Source: a virus
DNA: 64,000 nucleotides
Reading direction: 5' to 3' (one strand)
IMG/VR virus record: IMGVR_UViG_3300008116_003012
Coordinates: 1 to 64,000 of that record
The position numbers and the translations under genes are program-made. Within the stretch, counting starts at the first letter, position 1. Each line of letters opens with the position of its first letter. Of this stretch, positions 38,788 to 48,000 are shown piece after piece. The notes beneath the pieces were generated by a model. That model saw only the letters and a list, made by a program, of their open reading frames with translations, searched no databases and was not told the DNA's origin.

Positions 38788-39292
38788 GTATTTGTGTAAC
38801 TGTGATTCCTGATTTTTCTAGGAACTCTATTCCTGCGGTGTCTCTATAACTATTTCTATAATATACGCTAGATATGCCGCTTTGATATATAAGTTTGGCG
38901 CAATCCAAACAAGGAGCATGAGTAATAAAAATATCAGCATTACTGCCGCTTTGGCTTGAGCGGGCTAGCTTGGCAATGGCATTAGATTCGGCATGTAATA
39001 CCTCAGGTTTCGTTTTTAATCCGTAACGAACATTTCGTTGAGCACCTTCGTGCCATCCTTCGTAAGGATACTTAGCCTCAATCTCTTCAGGATCTAGCCA
39101 GCCACCTGCACCGTTATCCCATACCTTGTCTTCGCAAGTGTTGTCCCATCCAGCAGGCATACCATTGTAGCCGTAGCTAATAACTGAATCGTCTTTAACA
39201 ATCACAGCACCGACTTGTAGTCTAACGGCATGACTGAGATCTGATGCACGACTCGCCCAGTCCATATATAAATCTATATATTTTTGTTTCAT
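38774..39292 (-). CDS. cd: dCMP deaminase
   Basis: A 172-aa deaminase converting dCMP to dUMP for ThyX. Zinc motifs: HAES (100-103) and APCLDC (126-131); N-terminal VGAVIVKDDSVISYGYNGMP is family-typical. There is an inserted segment of about 50 residues (CEDKVWDNGAGGWLDPEEIE onward) between strands, as in T4-like dCMP deaminases. The start overlaps the clamp-loader stop by four bases. Confidence 0.9.
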   Translation of the reverse strand: MKQKYIDLYMDWASRASDLSHAVRLQVGAVIVKDDSVISYGYNGMPAGWDNTCEDKVWDNGAGGWLDPEEIEAKYPYEGWHEGAQRNVRYGLKTKPEVLHAESNAIAKLARSSQSGSNADIFITHAPCLDCAKLIYQSGISSVYYRNSYRDTAGIEFLEKSGITVTQIQKGA

Positions 39293-40209
39293 ACGTTAGC
39301 AAGACGAATTAATGTAGCAGCCAAGTTAATTTCAGGATCAATAACCAATGTATGATCAACAAGACCTTGTTTAATAATCAACACAGCTTTGTCTTGGCTT
39401 GCTTCATCACCGAAGATTTCAATGTTATCATATAACCAACGATAAATTTCATCCATCTCTTCAGGGCGAGCCTGTCCGCAAACAAGTTTACGAGCCTCTT
39501 GAATCTTGCCCTTCTTAAACAGTTCAACCATTTCAATCTTATAGTCAGCACCGCCGCTGTCTCCTTTTTCAGGAGTATGAAGGGCACCTTCCATACTGTT
39601 CATCTGTACCATATTAATACACTTACGAAGATCTGGGTAAGTTGCTTTGACAAAGGTATCTAGAGTGTCAAGATCAAACTGTACGTTTTCTTCCATAAGG
39701 ATAGTTGCCATACGAGCAGTGAACTCTGTTTGATCAACTTTTGCAATGTGAAAGCCTTGGCAGCGACTGTGAATAGCTGGAATGATCTTGTTAGGATAGT
39801 TGCAAGTTAGGATGAACCTTGCAGTAGTATGATACTCCTCCATCACACCACGAAGTGCTGCCTGTGCGTTTGGACTCAAATAGTCTGCTTCGTCTAGAAG
39901 TACAACCTTGAAGTCTCCGAATGGAATCATCTGTACAAAGTTAACAATCTTATCACGAACATCATCAACTGAGTTAGTACGACTTGCGTTAATCTCTAAG
40001 ATGTCAAACTCTTGAACTTTGAGTTCGTTAAACAAAATCTTAGCAAGTGTAGTTTTGCCGATACCAGCATTACCGCTTAACAGCAAGTGAGGAATACTTC
40101 CGTCTTTAATCCATTGTTGGATCTGTGCTTTTTGATGTTCATCTCTAAATACATATCCTTCGACAGTTTTAGGACGATACTTTTCTACCCATAATTCTTT
40201 CATTTTCAT
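39289..40209 (-). CDS. 44: clamp loader ATPase subunit (gp44-like)
   Basis: A 306-aa AAA+ protein that loads the gp45 clamp. EKYRPKTVEGYVF at the N-terminus, Walker A GNAGIGKT (46-53), DEAD box DEADYLS (106-112) and sensor/SRC motif SRC at 148-150 identify the RFC-small/gp44 family. The partner gp62 is not recognised in this window. Starts at the first of two close ATGs after AAGG. Confidence 0.92.
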   Translation of the reverse strand: MKMKELWVEKYRPKTVEGYVFRDEHQKAQIQQWIKDGSIPHLLLSGNAGIGKTTLAKILFNELKVQEFDILEINASRTNSVDDVRDKIVNFVQMIPFGDFKVVLLDEADYLSPNAQAALRGVMEEYHTTARFILTCNYPNKIIPAIHSRCQGFHIAKVDQTEFTARMATILMEENVQFDLDTLDTFVKATYPDLRKCINMVQMNSMEGALHTPEKGDSGGADYKIEMVELFKKGKIQEARKLVCGQARPEEMDEIYRWLYDNIEIFGDEASQDKAVLIIKQGLVDHTLVIDPEINLAATLIRLANV

Positions 40210-40351
40210 TTACCTTATAAAGTTCGTGTGTCTGCATAAATCCGACCCTATACACGCTGTATGTCACAGCTTCATGTAAGGTTAGAAATGTTTTACTTAC
40301 CAGTGTTCCGCCAGTTAAAAAATATCTAAGCTTATACAATTTCTTCAACAA
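40169..40351 (-). CDS. small conserved protein, non-ATG start
   Basis: A 60-aa frame that overlaps the clamp-loader start by 41 bases and the upstream stop by 20. No ATG fits; a TTG start is assumed. The pattern YFLTGGTLVSKTFLTLHEAV, then GFMQTHELYKVN looks like a real folded mini-protein conserved in aquatic T4-like phages. Moderate confidence because of the start and overlap. Confidence 0.5.
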   Translation of the reverse strand: MLKKLYKLRYFLTGGTLVSKTFLTLHEAVTYSVYRVGFMQTHELYKVNENERIMGRKVSS

Positions 40352-40583
40352 TGCCTAATATTTCTGCCATAATAAGGCAAACGCCTGCCATTAGAATATT
40401 GCCTGTAATTAAGCAACCTCCTGCAACAATTCGAATACCGCTTTTTACAAGGCTCACATAAAAGTGACCTTTACTTGTGTCTTTTGGTTGTATATTAATC
40501 ATAGGTGGATGGTGAGGACAACGTCCTTGGTTATAATCACAGTTTGCGCTGTATTGTTTATTGCAAGTTTTACAATGGTCCAT
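40332..40583 (-). CDS. zinc-ribbon plus membrane-segment small protein
   Basis: An 83-aa protein: CKTCNKQYSANCDYNQGRCP is a four-Cys zinc-ribbon-like motif followed by HHPPM; the C-terminal part has two hydrophobic segments (about 47-62, 63-80). A cytoplasmic zinc module tethered to the membrane is implied. Seen in other aquatic T4-like phages, function unknown. Confidence 0.65.
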   Translation of the reverse strand: MDHCKTCNKQYSANCDYNQGRCPHHPPMINIQPKDTSKGHFYVSLVKSGIRIVAGGCLITGNILMAGVCLIMAEILGIVEEIV

Positions 40584-41016
40584 TATGAGCTTTCATCATT
40601 TTATTTGCTTCTGCTTCTACTACTCGGTGTCTTAATTCAGTTGTAGAAAAGCTGTGTTCTCGAGTGTTGAAATAAAACTTAATACCATGCTGTATGCATT
40701 CTGCCCTACCGGTAAAGTCTCTATCTTCATACTCTCCTCCTAGTATTCTAACATCAATAGGATAACTAAGCAAGATGTCAACTAGCTCTTTTTCGGTTGC
40801 ATATACTACAATTTCGTCAATATACTTACATGCTTGTAGTTGTGCAAAGCGTTCAAACACTGATTGTACAGGTTTGTTTTTTTCTTTTCTATCAATAGTC
40901 GGGTCAGTTTGCAATCCAACAATAAGATAATCACATTGAGTTTTTGCTTCTTTCAACATGATAACGTGTCCTGCATGAAACAAGTCAAAGGTTGAACAGG
41001 TAAAACCTACTGTCAT
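40570..41016 (-). CDS. glycerol-3-phosphate cytidylyltransferase-like (TagD family)
   Basis: A 148-aa nucleotidyltransferase: TVGFTCSTFDLFHAGHVIML with the HxGH motif, and HSFSTTELRHRV in place of the RTxGISTT motif. Size and motifs match TagD/RfaE C-terminal types, which make CDP-glycerol or ADP-heptose. Substrate not determined. ATGA overlap with the small gene upstream. Confidence 0.8.
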   Translation of the reverse strand: MTVGFTCSTFDLFHAGHVIMLKEAKTQCDYLIVGLQTDPTIDRKEKNKPVQSVFERFAQLQACKYIDEIVVYATEKELVDILLSYPIDVRILGGEYEDRDFTGRAECIQHGIKFYFNTREHSFSTTELRHRVVEAEANKMMKAHNGPL

Positions 41017-41156
41017 TTGTTTAATTCTTTCTTCATTCTATCTCGCCACATTATTGCATCTTCTTCGTAATCAAAGTGAGGGCTTAACTCTAAGTCTTCG
41101 TTATGGTCTTCAACCCAGACCCAACAGTCGTTATACTCATCGTTAATTAATCTCAT
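41013..41156 (-). CDS. 47-aa small acidic protein
   Basis: A short gene of 47 codons between two genes with a TAATG overlap upstream and an ATGA overlap downstream, which is strong evidence for coding. The protein starts MRLINDEYNDCWVWVEDHNE and is acidic then basic at the C-terminus (WRDRMKKELNK). No known function. Confidence 0.65.
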   Translation of the reverse strand: MRLINDEYNDCWVWVEDHNEDLELSPHFDYEEDAIMWRDRMKKELNK

Positions 41157-41404
41157 TAGTTGTCCTCTGGTAACATCTCATCAACAATAACATTCTCTCC
41201 AGGAAACGTTGTTAGGTGATATTCTGTTTGACCTATCATGTAGTACTCTGTAAAACTGTGCTGATTGTTAGTAGCCTTAAACGGTTCTGTCATTGCTAGC
41301 AGTAATAGAATATCATCTCGTTCTTTACCTTCTAACGTTTTAATAGGAGGACCCATAACTTTACGTATAAAGGCACGAGCTTCTTCTTTGGTCATTTCCT
41401 TCAT
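41156..41404 (-). CDS. small conserved phage protein
   Basis: An 82-aa protein with EARAFIRKVMGPPIKTLEGK and YYMIGQTEYHLTTFPGE. Known type of hypothetical protein in aquatic T4-like phages. The exact sigma70 promoter upstream predicts transcription to begin at or next to its ATG, so the mRNA may be leaderless; a second ATG three codons in has GAAGGA too close to be ideal. Confidence 0.65.
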   Translation of the reverse strand: MKEMTKEEARAFIRKVMGPPIKTLEGKERDDILLLLAMTEPFKATNNQHSFTEYYMIGQTEYHLTTFPGENVIVDEMLPEDN

Positions 41405-41409
41405 ATCTT

Positions 41410-41438
41410 ATTATAAAGGTAAAAAAAGGGTCTGTCAA
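41410..41438 (-). promoter_or_regulatory. exact consensus sigma70 promoter inside a terminator
   Basis: TTGACA (41438-41433), 17 bases, TATAAT (41415-41410), minus strand. The -35 is formed by the loop and right arm of the dUTPase terminator, and the spacer contains its T run. Confidence 0.85.
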
Positions 41439-41446
41439 GACCCTTT
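41425..41446 (-). terminator. intrinsic terminator of dUTPase operon
   Basis: AAAGGGTCT and AGACCCTTT pair around a four-base loop, followed leftward by four more T. It lies just after the dUTPase stop. Confidence 0.9.
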
Positions 41447-41450
41447 GGCA

Positions 41451-41885
41451 TTACTTAGTACCAGTACTGCCCATACCACCACTGCCCCGGGCAGTATCAG
41501 ATAGTTCATCTGCTAGAATGAGTTGAACTTGAGGAACTGGAACGATCATTGCTTGTGCAATGCGCTCGCCTGCGGAAACATGCACAGCTGACGATCCGTC
41601 GTTGTGCATCTTAACCATTACTTCGCCGCGATAGTCACTGTCAATGACTCCAGTACCATTGGCTAAACGAATACCATTTTTAAAGCCGTGTCCACTTCGG
41701 CTGTAAACCATCATTACATAGCCTTCTGGGATTTCAAAAGCTAATCCTGTTCGAAGAGCAACGTGCTCGCGTCCAGGAGTGATTGTTACATCATTAACAC
41801 ACACTAGATCAAAACAGGCCGCGCCTGCGGTTGCGTACTGCGGCAATACCGCATTATCATTTAATTTCTTAACTCTAACTTGCAT
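41451..41885 (-). CDS. dut: dUTPase
   Basis: A 144-aa trimeric-type dUTP pyrophosphatase that makes dUMP for ThyX and keeps uracil out of DNA. All five motifs are visible: AGAACFDL, YSRSGHG, GTGVIDSDYRGE, RIAQAMIVP and the C-terminal RGSGGMGSTG. Normal length. Last gene before a strong terminator. Confidence 0.95.
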   Translation of the reverse strand: MQVRVKKLNDNAVLPQYATAGAACFDLVCVNDVTITPGREHVALRTGLAFEIPEGYVMMVYSRSGHGFKNGIRLANGTGVIDSDYRGEVMVKMHNDGSSAVHVSAGERIAQAMIVPVPQVQLILADELSDTARGSGGMGSTGTK

Positions 41886-42268
41886 TACATGAAGTCCTCT
41901 GGTCTGGATGTTATTGGTTTACTAGTGTCGTGTTCTTGTCCAATGTAAAAATCATTAGGCCTTTCGGCTGCGGTACACATGACGCTAATATTTTCTACTC
42001 GACGGATAAGAATTTCTTTACCATCTTCTCTCACAGTAACACCTCTAGTCCATCGACCGTGTTCTACAAGAATCCATTCGCCTACTTTAACATCTTTTTG
42101 TGTAGGGCCAACAGCCCAAACACGGCACCAACGAGGTTTAACTCCGTGTGCCTTGCCATCATCACTTTGAACAATGATTCCTGAAGCAGTCTTCATTTCA
42201 TCAAAGCTCATGTCAGTAACTAAGATATTATCGTTTAAAGGCCTAATTTTTCCTTCAACTATATTCAT
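41885..42268 (-). CDS. 31: GroES/gp31-like co-chaperonin
   Basis: A 127-aa protein with the Cpn10 fold pattern: KIRPLNDNILVTDM at the start, an apical mobile-loop region (FDEMKTASGIIVQ), then WCRVWAVGPTQKDVKVGEWI LVEHG and IRRVENISVM. GroES has about 97 aa; the extra C-terminal tail of about 25 residues (RPNDFYIGQEHD onward) is phage-specific. T4 gp31 replaces GroES for capsid protein folding; the same role is likely here with host GroEL. Confidence 0.8.
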   Translation of the reverse strand: MNIVEGKIRPLNDNILVTDMSFDEMKTASGIIVQSDDGKAHGVKPRWCRVWAVGPTQKDVKVGEWILVEHGRWTRGVTVREDGKEILIRRVENISVMCTAAERPNDFYIGQEHDTSKPITSRPEDFM

Positions 42269-42277
42269 TTATTCCTC

Positions 42278-42493
42278 TTATTGGTTTTCTTGACGACCAG
42301 TATAGTACTCAGAAACAATGTCTTCACGCTTTTTGACAATCTTGCCACCTGGGCCTAGTTCATCACCTCTAGCGTTCATACGAACATTTCCTACTGCTAA
42401 GGTCATTTCATTTTTTTGACGTAGTTGATCAATGTCAATTTCTCGTCCTTGCATACTTTTATGTACGACTTTTGCTTGCGGTTTCATTGCCAT
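42278..42493 (-). CDS. small conserved phage protein
   Basis: A 71-aa protein: MAMKPQAKVVHKSMQGREID, then NVRMNARGDELGPGGKIV. I recognise this highly conserved pattern from T4-like aquatic phages, where it is unannotated. A late-type promoter motif lies 23 bases upstream, suggesting that this gene, co-chaperonin and dUTPase are also transcribed late. Confidence 0.75.
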   Translation of the reverse strand: MAMKPQAKVVHKSMQGREIDIDQLRQKNEMTLAVGNVRMNARGDELGPGGKIVKKREDIVSEYYTGRQENQ

Positions 42494-42515
42494 GATAGCA
42501 TCTCCTTTATGTGCG

Positions 42516-42525
42516 TATATTTATC
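42516..42525 (-). promoter_or_regulatory. T4-like late promoter motif
   Basis: GATAAATATA on the minus strand, 23 bases upstream of the 42278-42493 ATG, at the end of the DnaE-like gene. Confidence 0.6.
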
Positions 42526-43024
42526 TTAAAAATTCCTGCCAATCTAAGTTATATTTTATGCTATCTATTTTATGAACACCTAGTAAAAATAAAACATAAC
42601 TGGCAACACTACTTCCTCTGCCGACACCCCAGACAATATTATTTTGTCTTAATGTGTCTACCAAATATTTAAGAGATTGTAGTAACGGCAACATATTTCT
42701 TGCTCGAAACTCTTGTAACTCATCTATAAGACGTTGATAATTTTCTTTAGGGCATTCATTTACAAGAAACCCTTCAATATCCATATTTTTATACTCGTCA
42801 GGAACTAACCAATCTGACTGCATTGCAGAATCAAAATCTTTGATCGAAATGTCATAAATGGTAGGATCGAGCTTTTTTAAAGTTGTGTTTGTAGAATCCT
42901 CAAACTTTTTAATGTCATCTGAAGGTTCTACAAATATATTGTTGAAATCTAATTGACCCTTGTAGAAAAGATCAAGCAAATCTTTAGATTGATAAATTAC
43001 ATTGCCAAATTTGTCGTAGATCAT
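42521..43024 (-). CDS. DNA polymerase III alpha (DnaE)-like small protein
   Basis: A 167-aa protein whose C-terminal part, VGRGSSVASYVLFLLGVHKI, then DSIKYNLDWQEFLR, matches the GxGRGSxxxSLVxYxLGIxxIDP..Y.L..ERFL block of bacterial Pol III alpha. That block lies at the start of the DnaE polymerase core, but the palm Asp residues and the rest of DnaE are absent, so it cannot polymerise on its own. Stand-alone versions occur in aquatic T4-like phages, function unknown. Confidence 0.7.
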   Translation of the reverse strand: MIYDKFGNVIYQSKDLLDLFYKGQLDFNNIFVEPSDDIKKFEDSTNTTLKKLDPTIYDISIKDFDSAMQSDWLVPDEYKNMDIEGFLVNECPKENYQRLIDELQEFRARNMLPLLQSLKYLVDTLRQNNIVWGVGRGSSVASYVLFLLGVHKIDSIKYNLDWQEFLR

Positions 43025-43033
43025 TCATTGATT

Positions 43034-43267
43034 TTAACTGACTTTAATAAGTTTGTCAAGATCTTTATCACGCTTTTGGTACTGTTGCTCAATTGCTTTT
43101 GCCCTACGAGCAGATAACTCAGTTCGATATATATCGATAAAAATAGCTATCTGCTGTTTAACGGCAGGATTATGAGTTTGAAAATATTTTTTGCTGAGGT
43201 CTTGAAGTCTAGTTTCAATCTCAGCGTCTTTAAGTTTGCTGTAATCCTCAGCTAAAGGGTGCATCAT
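43034..43267 (-). CDS. small helical coiled-coil protein
   Basis: A 77-aa highly charged helical protein (DYSKLKDAEIETRLQDLSKK, then YRTELSARRAKAIEQQYQKR). It overlaps the tail fibre gene stop/start by four bases. Function unknown; small proteins of this style near tail genes may be assembly factors (inference). Confidence 0.65.
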   Translation of the reverse strand: MMHPLAEDYSKLKDAEIETRLQDLSKKYFQTHNPAVKQQIAIFIDIYRTELSARRAKAIEQQYQKRDKDLDKLIKVS

Positions 43268-45063
43268 GCGAAGGTTGCTCCGTTGTTACCAATGCAGTAC
43301 CATTTGCTGTTTATGTAATGCAAAGTACACGCTTGTCCAATTGTATCAAATGTAACAGTTCCGGAACCGCTAGCTTTCCATCCAGCATTAGCTACAGTAA
43401 TAACCATATCGCCGTTGTCAGCTGCCATAGCAAATACTTTAACTTGTCCTGGTGAACCTGCAGCAAGCGTTGCAGTTTCAGCAGCACCTGTTGAAAAATA
43501 AGATGTACTTAATATAGCACTTGCTTCTGCTGCATTTGCTAAGTCTTCACTACCAGTATAGAAACCGTCCTTAATAACTGCAATAGGAACATTTTGACCT
43601 AGAGGGAACGGTCCAGCACCTTCAGTTCCTGGTCCTCCGTATATGTATAACGGAGTAGGTGTATCTTTAGTTATTTCAATTTCAATATAACTTCCCACAG
43701 TACCTTCAGTTCCTGATGTTCTAACATTAGTAGTATAAGGTTGTGTTCCAGCAGCGTCAGTTGAAAACTTTAATGTAGACTGTGCATTTAGCGGATTATC
43801 TAAATTAAATCTGTATATATTGCCTACATGGAAGGTTAGTAACCCTTCTTCAATGACAGTGCCATCTATTTCATATCCGTCATTTCCGTCAAAGTTAGGA
43901 GGTAAGTCAACAGCATAAACATAGATGTTAGGATCGGACTCATTCCTCCAAGCTTGAGAAATAGGATTATATCTTACAACATCTCCTACCGCAGGTGTTG
44001 CAATAGAAACATTTTTTAATTCGCCTAATTCTAATTTGATATTAACCCAGTTAGTTCCATCGTATTTTAATACTTGAGCAGTATTAAGTGTATTAAGTGG
44101 ATCACCGCCGATAACTACATCACTTAAATCATTTATTGGAAGTGCTCCTGAAATCCAGTTAGTTCCGTCATACTTTAACAAATTACCAGTAACAGCTAAA
44201 CTAACATTAACATTAGGAATATCGTCAAGAGCAGAAATAGTAGGATCGTTTGCAAATGACCATTTAGTTCCATTCCATTTTAGAATATCACCGTTAGTTA
44301 AACTGCCAGCAGTATAATCAGTGACATCGCCTACATTTTCTAAACTGGCAATTGCACCTACAGTAACAGTTCCGTTAACCCATTTAGTTCCGTCGTATTT
44401 TAATACTTGGTTAGTTGTTAGTGATGTAAGTGTAACATCTGACAAAGTATCTAAGTCTAGTGATGTATCAAAACCGCCAACAGATCCAACAAAGAAATTT
44501 TGTCCGTCAGTTGTCCATACTTCAACAACAGTACTTAAAGTAGGATTGTTTCCGATATTAATTGCAGGATTTTCTCCTACTTGAGTAAATCCCACAGTTC
44601 CGATTACTGAACCTCCGTTACCTGATATAAAACTTACAATATATCCTATAGATGGAACTCCTACGTTAGGTTTAAGTTCAATTCTAATTTTTGAATATTT
44701 TCCGTCAGTTGGATTTCCAGCAGGGAATTCTAATAGTCTTAGAGAATGATTTCCGCCTACAATAAATTTTTGGTATTCTCCATTTTCGTATACTACAGAT
44801 GTAACACCTGTAGTCGGACTTGTGCTTGAATAAACTGTACCGTAAAGTCTATTAGTTTGTGCGTTATCAATTAATGTGCCGTTAAAGTTGTTTGCAACAT
44901 TTAATCTTGCAGAATTGGTTTGAAGATCAGTAACTTCACTAGTTGCTGTAGCTAGTGCTGTTTTAATAATTGCAAAATTATCTCTGAATCCTTGGCTGTC
45001 ATTATCTTGCCCAGCAACTGGAAAATTTTCGTCGATGGTCGTTGATACAATTTGGCTTGTCAT
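43264..45063 (-). CDS. tail fibre-like protein with LSDV-type repeats
   Basis: A 599-aa protein. The N-terminal part has the attachment pattern FPVAGQDNDSQGFRDNFAII shared with 54111-55505 and 56646-63806. The middle has four repeats of the form L.DV...TNQVLKYDGTKWVNG. The C-terminus is beta-rich and ends SKWYCIGNNGATFA. All this suits a trimeric fibre or tail-tip protein. Start overlaps the upstream stop (ATGA); late-type promoter inside the upstream gene. Confidence 0.75.
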   Translation of the reverse strand: MTSQIVSTTIDENFPVAGQDNDSQGFRDNFAIIKTALATATSEVTDLQTNSARLNVANNFNGTLIDNAQTNRLYGTVYSSTSPTTGVTSVVYENGEYQKFIVGGNHSLRLLEFPAGNPTDGKYSKIRIELKPNVGVPSIGYIVSFISGNGGSVIGTVGFTQVGENPAINIGNNPTLSTVVEVWTTDGQNFFVGSVGGFDTSLDLDTLSDVTLTSLTTNQVLKYDGTKWVNGTVTVGAIASLENVGDVTDYTAGSLTNGDILKWNGTKWSFANDPTISALDDIPNVNVSLAVTGNLLKYDGTNWISGALPINDLSDVVIGGDPLNTLNTAQVLKYDGTNWVNIKLELGELKNVSIATPAVGDVVRYNPISQAWRNESDPNIYVYAVDLPPNFDGNDGYEIDGTVIEEGLLTFHVGNIYRFNLDNPLNAQSTLKFSTDAAGTQPYTTNVRTSGTEGTVGSYIEIEITKDTPTPLYIYGGPGTEGAGPFPLGQNVPIAVIKDGFYTGSEDLANAAEASAILSTSYFSTGAAETATLAAGSPGQVKVFAMAADNGDMVITVANAGWKASGSGTVTFDTIGQACTLHYINSKWYCIGNNGATFA

Positions 45064-48000
45064 ACTATAGTTGTCCTATCATTTCTAAATACGAGATATT
45101 TATCCTCGTAATAACCGTCTACAGAATCTATTATGTAGCGATCTATGGTGTAATCTAGCAGTTTAAAATCAAAACTGCTGTTTTTAATATTTAAAATAAT
45201 CTCGTCTGCGCTGCCGGGTTTGCAGAAACAAATTGGAATTGCAGGTACCCAGTCTAATTCAGTGTAGCTGTTTTCTTGTATACTACGCATCCAAAGAGGC
45301 AAATAGTTTCTTTCTCTTCGAGCAGTTTCTATTCCTCGTAATCTTTTCCTCCAGATACTAATACTTGATGGAAATTTAACTCCTGTACCAGGATCTCCAG
45401 CAATAACATCAGTTCTGTCCACAGTAGAATTAAAAGGAATTGGTCTGTTCCAGAAAGGGTTGTCTAAGCTAAAGTTAGGTCCTTCATAGAACTGATTATT
45501 ATTATCAGCAGTTACATTTAATCTAGTAGGAGTGTGTATTACTTTAAATGGTAGATATTCCTTGCCTTTTTCTAAAGGATCTATCAAATCAACATACACT
45601 ACTTCGTAAAGAACATTATTTGTACCTGGTTCTTTTGCCACTGCTTTTTTAACTTGCCCTAATTTAAATCTTTTTGGCTTATGATTTAGACCCATTGCGC
45701 TGACATATTCTACAGCTCTTTTTGTTTCTATTCCTGCATAAACTAAAGTAGTTAAATTTCTTTGAACTCCAAAGTTAGAATCTCCTAATCTATAGATATA
45801 TCTAGGATCGAATACATCGTTGTTATCTATAAACTCTTTCCAATGCTGTCGCTGACTTTGTTTCATAAACGGTCTAGCTGTTATATTGCTATAGTAAGTG
45901 TTACTTGGAATATTGATTCTTAAATTAAATGTTTTAGTAACAGCACTATAACCTATTTGATCTCTAGCTTTTACAGTAAAAGTATAAACTTTGTCTATTG
46001 TAGTATCGTCACCGTCTATAAGAGTTGTGTTTTTATCTAATACAGCGAGTGACTCGTCTGTTTCTGGAAAGGTATATTCTCTCCAATTATCATCTGTAAA
46101 CTCAATATCACTTATATGATCAGCGGTAGCAATGTAGAATATAGGACTTCCTATTAAAGATCCTGATGCAGCTTTCATACTTACCGTAGGTTTTGCAATA
46201 GGATAATCGAAAGAGTTTGTAGGAGTTAGTTGAGTTTGTCCTTCAACTACCCCAGCGTTTGTAAGAACACTAATTAGTCCTGTTCCAAATGTTCCAGGAA
46301 TCTGAGGGAACGTCAACGTAATAGTATTGGATGTTGAATTAGTTGCAAAAAATCTTCCGTTGAATTTAGAATTTGAATTCCCGTTAATTCTATAATAAAA
46401 TTCTAATCCGCTTGAAGTTATAAATGTTAAATCGTTAACTCCGTCAACACCTCCCAAATTACTTCCTGAGATGGTAATTCTATCACCAGGTAGATATCCT
46501 GTTCCAGGATCTATTAACACAATAGAAGTAACACCTACATAGGTAGCAGGAAATCCTGTACCGTTAAATCCTTTAACAACTTTAAATCTAGCACCTGTTC
46601 CATTACCTGATGTACTTTTAACTCCTACGTTAATATATGTAGCATCGCTTGTAGAAACTGCTGCGCCTTCTATTAATGTGAAAACAGGAGCCAATGGAGC
46701 CGTCTTTTGATTAGGTATTGAAAACTTAACTCTATAAGGTCCTGATCCTTCTACTTCTAATACGCTATTAAGCTTAAGATTATTAATTTTTATTTCAATA
46801 CCGTTGTAAAAATTAAAGTCTAGTGCTGTTGAATTTATTTTAACAATATCGTTATTTTTAAAATTATGATCTGATTGAGTAACAACAGTTGCAATATTTC
46901 TTCTTCTTATAACAGACTTCACTTGATTAACTACATCAGTTTTAATAATGTCTTTAACTTTATAATCTGTTACAGGTTTCCAATAACTTCTATATCTATT
47001 TTGATCTCTAAATTGATTTACTTTACCAATTATTTCTCCGTCTAGATTTAAATCTAAGCCAGGAGGTAAACTTCCTTCTTCAATTGTATAAAGTATAGAC
47101 GCATTTTGAAAAGTTGAGTTAGCTGACACAAAGTAGGTACTAGGAAATCCTACGTCAATAGTTCCGAGGTCACTAGGACTAATCCAAGTCATTACACTAT
47201 CTACTTCTCCAAGTATGTCAACAGTGAACACTCTCCTACTAATAGAAGTTTCGCTTCCTTGACCTACTCTAGTTGCTTTAATTGTAAAACTGTAGGATTT
47301 TGTAATAGCAGGTTGGTAGGGCACAGTACCAAATATTTCTCCTGTAGTAGAATCAAATAACATTCCAGGAGGAAGAACACTGTCTGTACCTAGGTAAACT
47401 ACTTGATCTAAAGGAACATTAACATCTAAAGTATTGTTTAGGGTTAATCTATAAGAGTCTCCTCCTAGTACATCAATATCTTCTACAGTGTAAATTGTTC
47501 CAGTTGCTCCTAAAAATTCATTATTAAAAGTTAACTTCTGTCCTACTTCTGGAACTGCGGTAGTTTTTTCTAATCTAAGTTTATTAGATCCTATTCTGTT
47601 GTCTGAAGACAATTCTTTTTTAGCTATGCCATTTACTATTGCGTTAACTGTGCTTAGTTCGTAAACTACTCCGCCAAGTTCACTTGCACCTTCGTAGATA
47701 TCAATCTTAAATGTTTGATAATTATTGGCTCTTCTTAATCCTAAATATTTAGGTGTTGTAAAGATAGGAGCTCTAACATAAGTTACATCAGCAGTATATG
47801 CTCCAGTTCCTGCTTGCATAATAACATTATCAGAACGGAAGAAATCATCACCTACTACAAATATTCTAAACTTACGCTTAGTAACAGTATCACCATCAGT
47901 AATAGTTGCAATAAATTCGTAGTTCCTATTTAATTTTCTAGGCTTTAATGTTCCTACACTAAAATCATAAGTAAAAAGATCATAAACAAATGTATCATAC

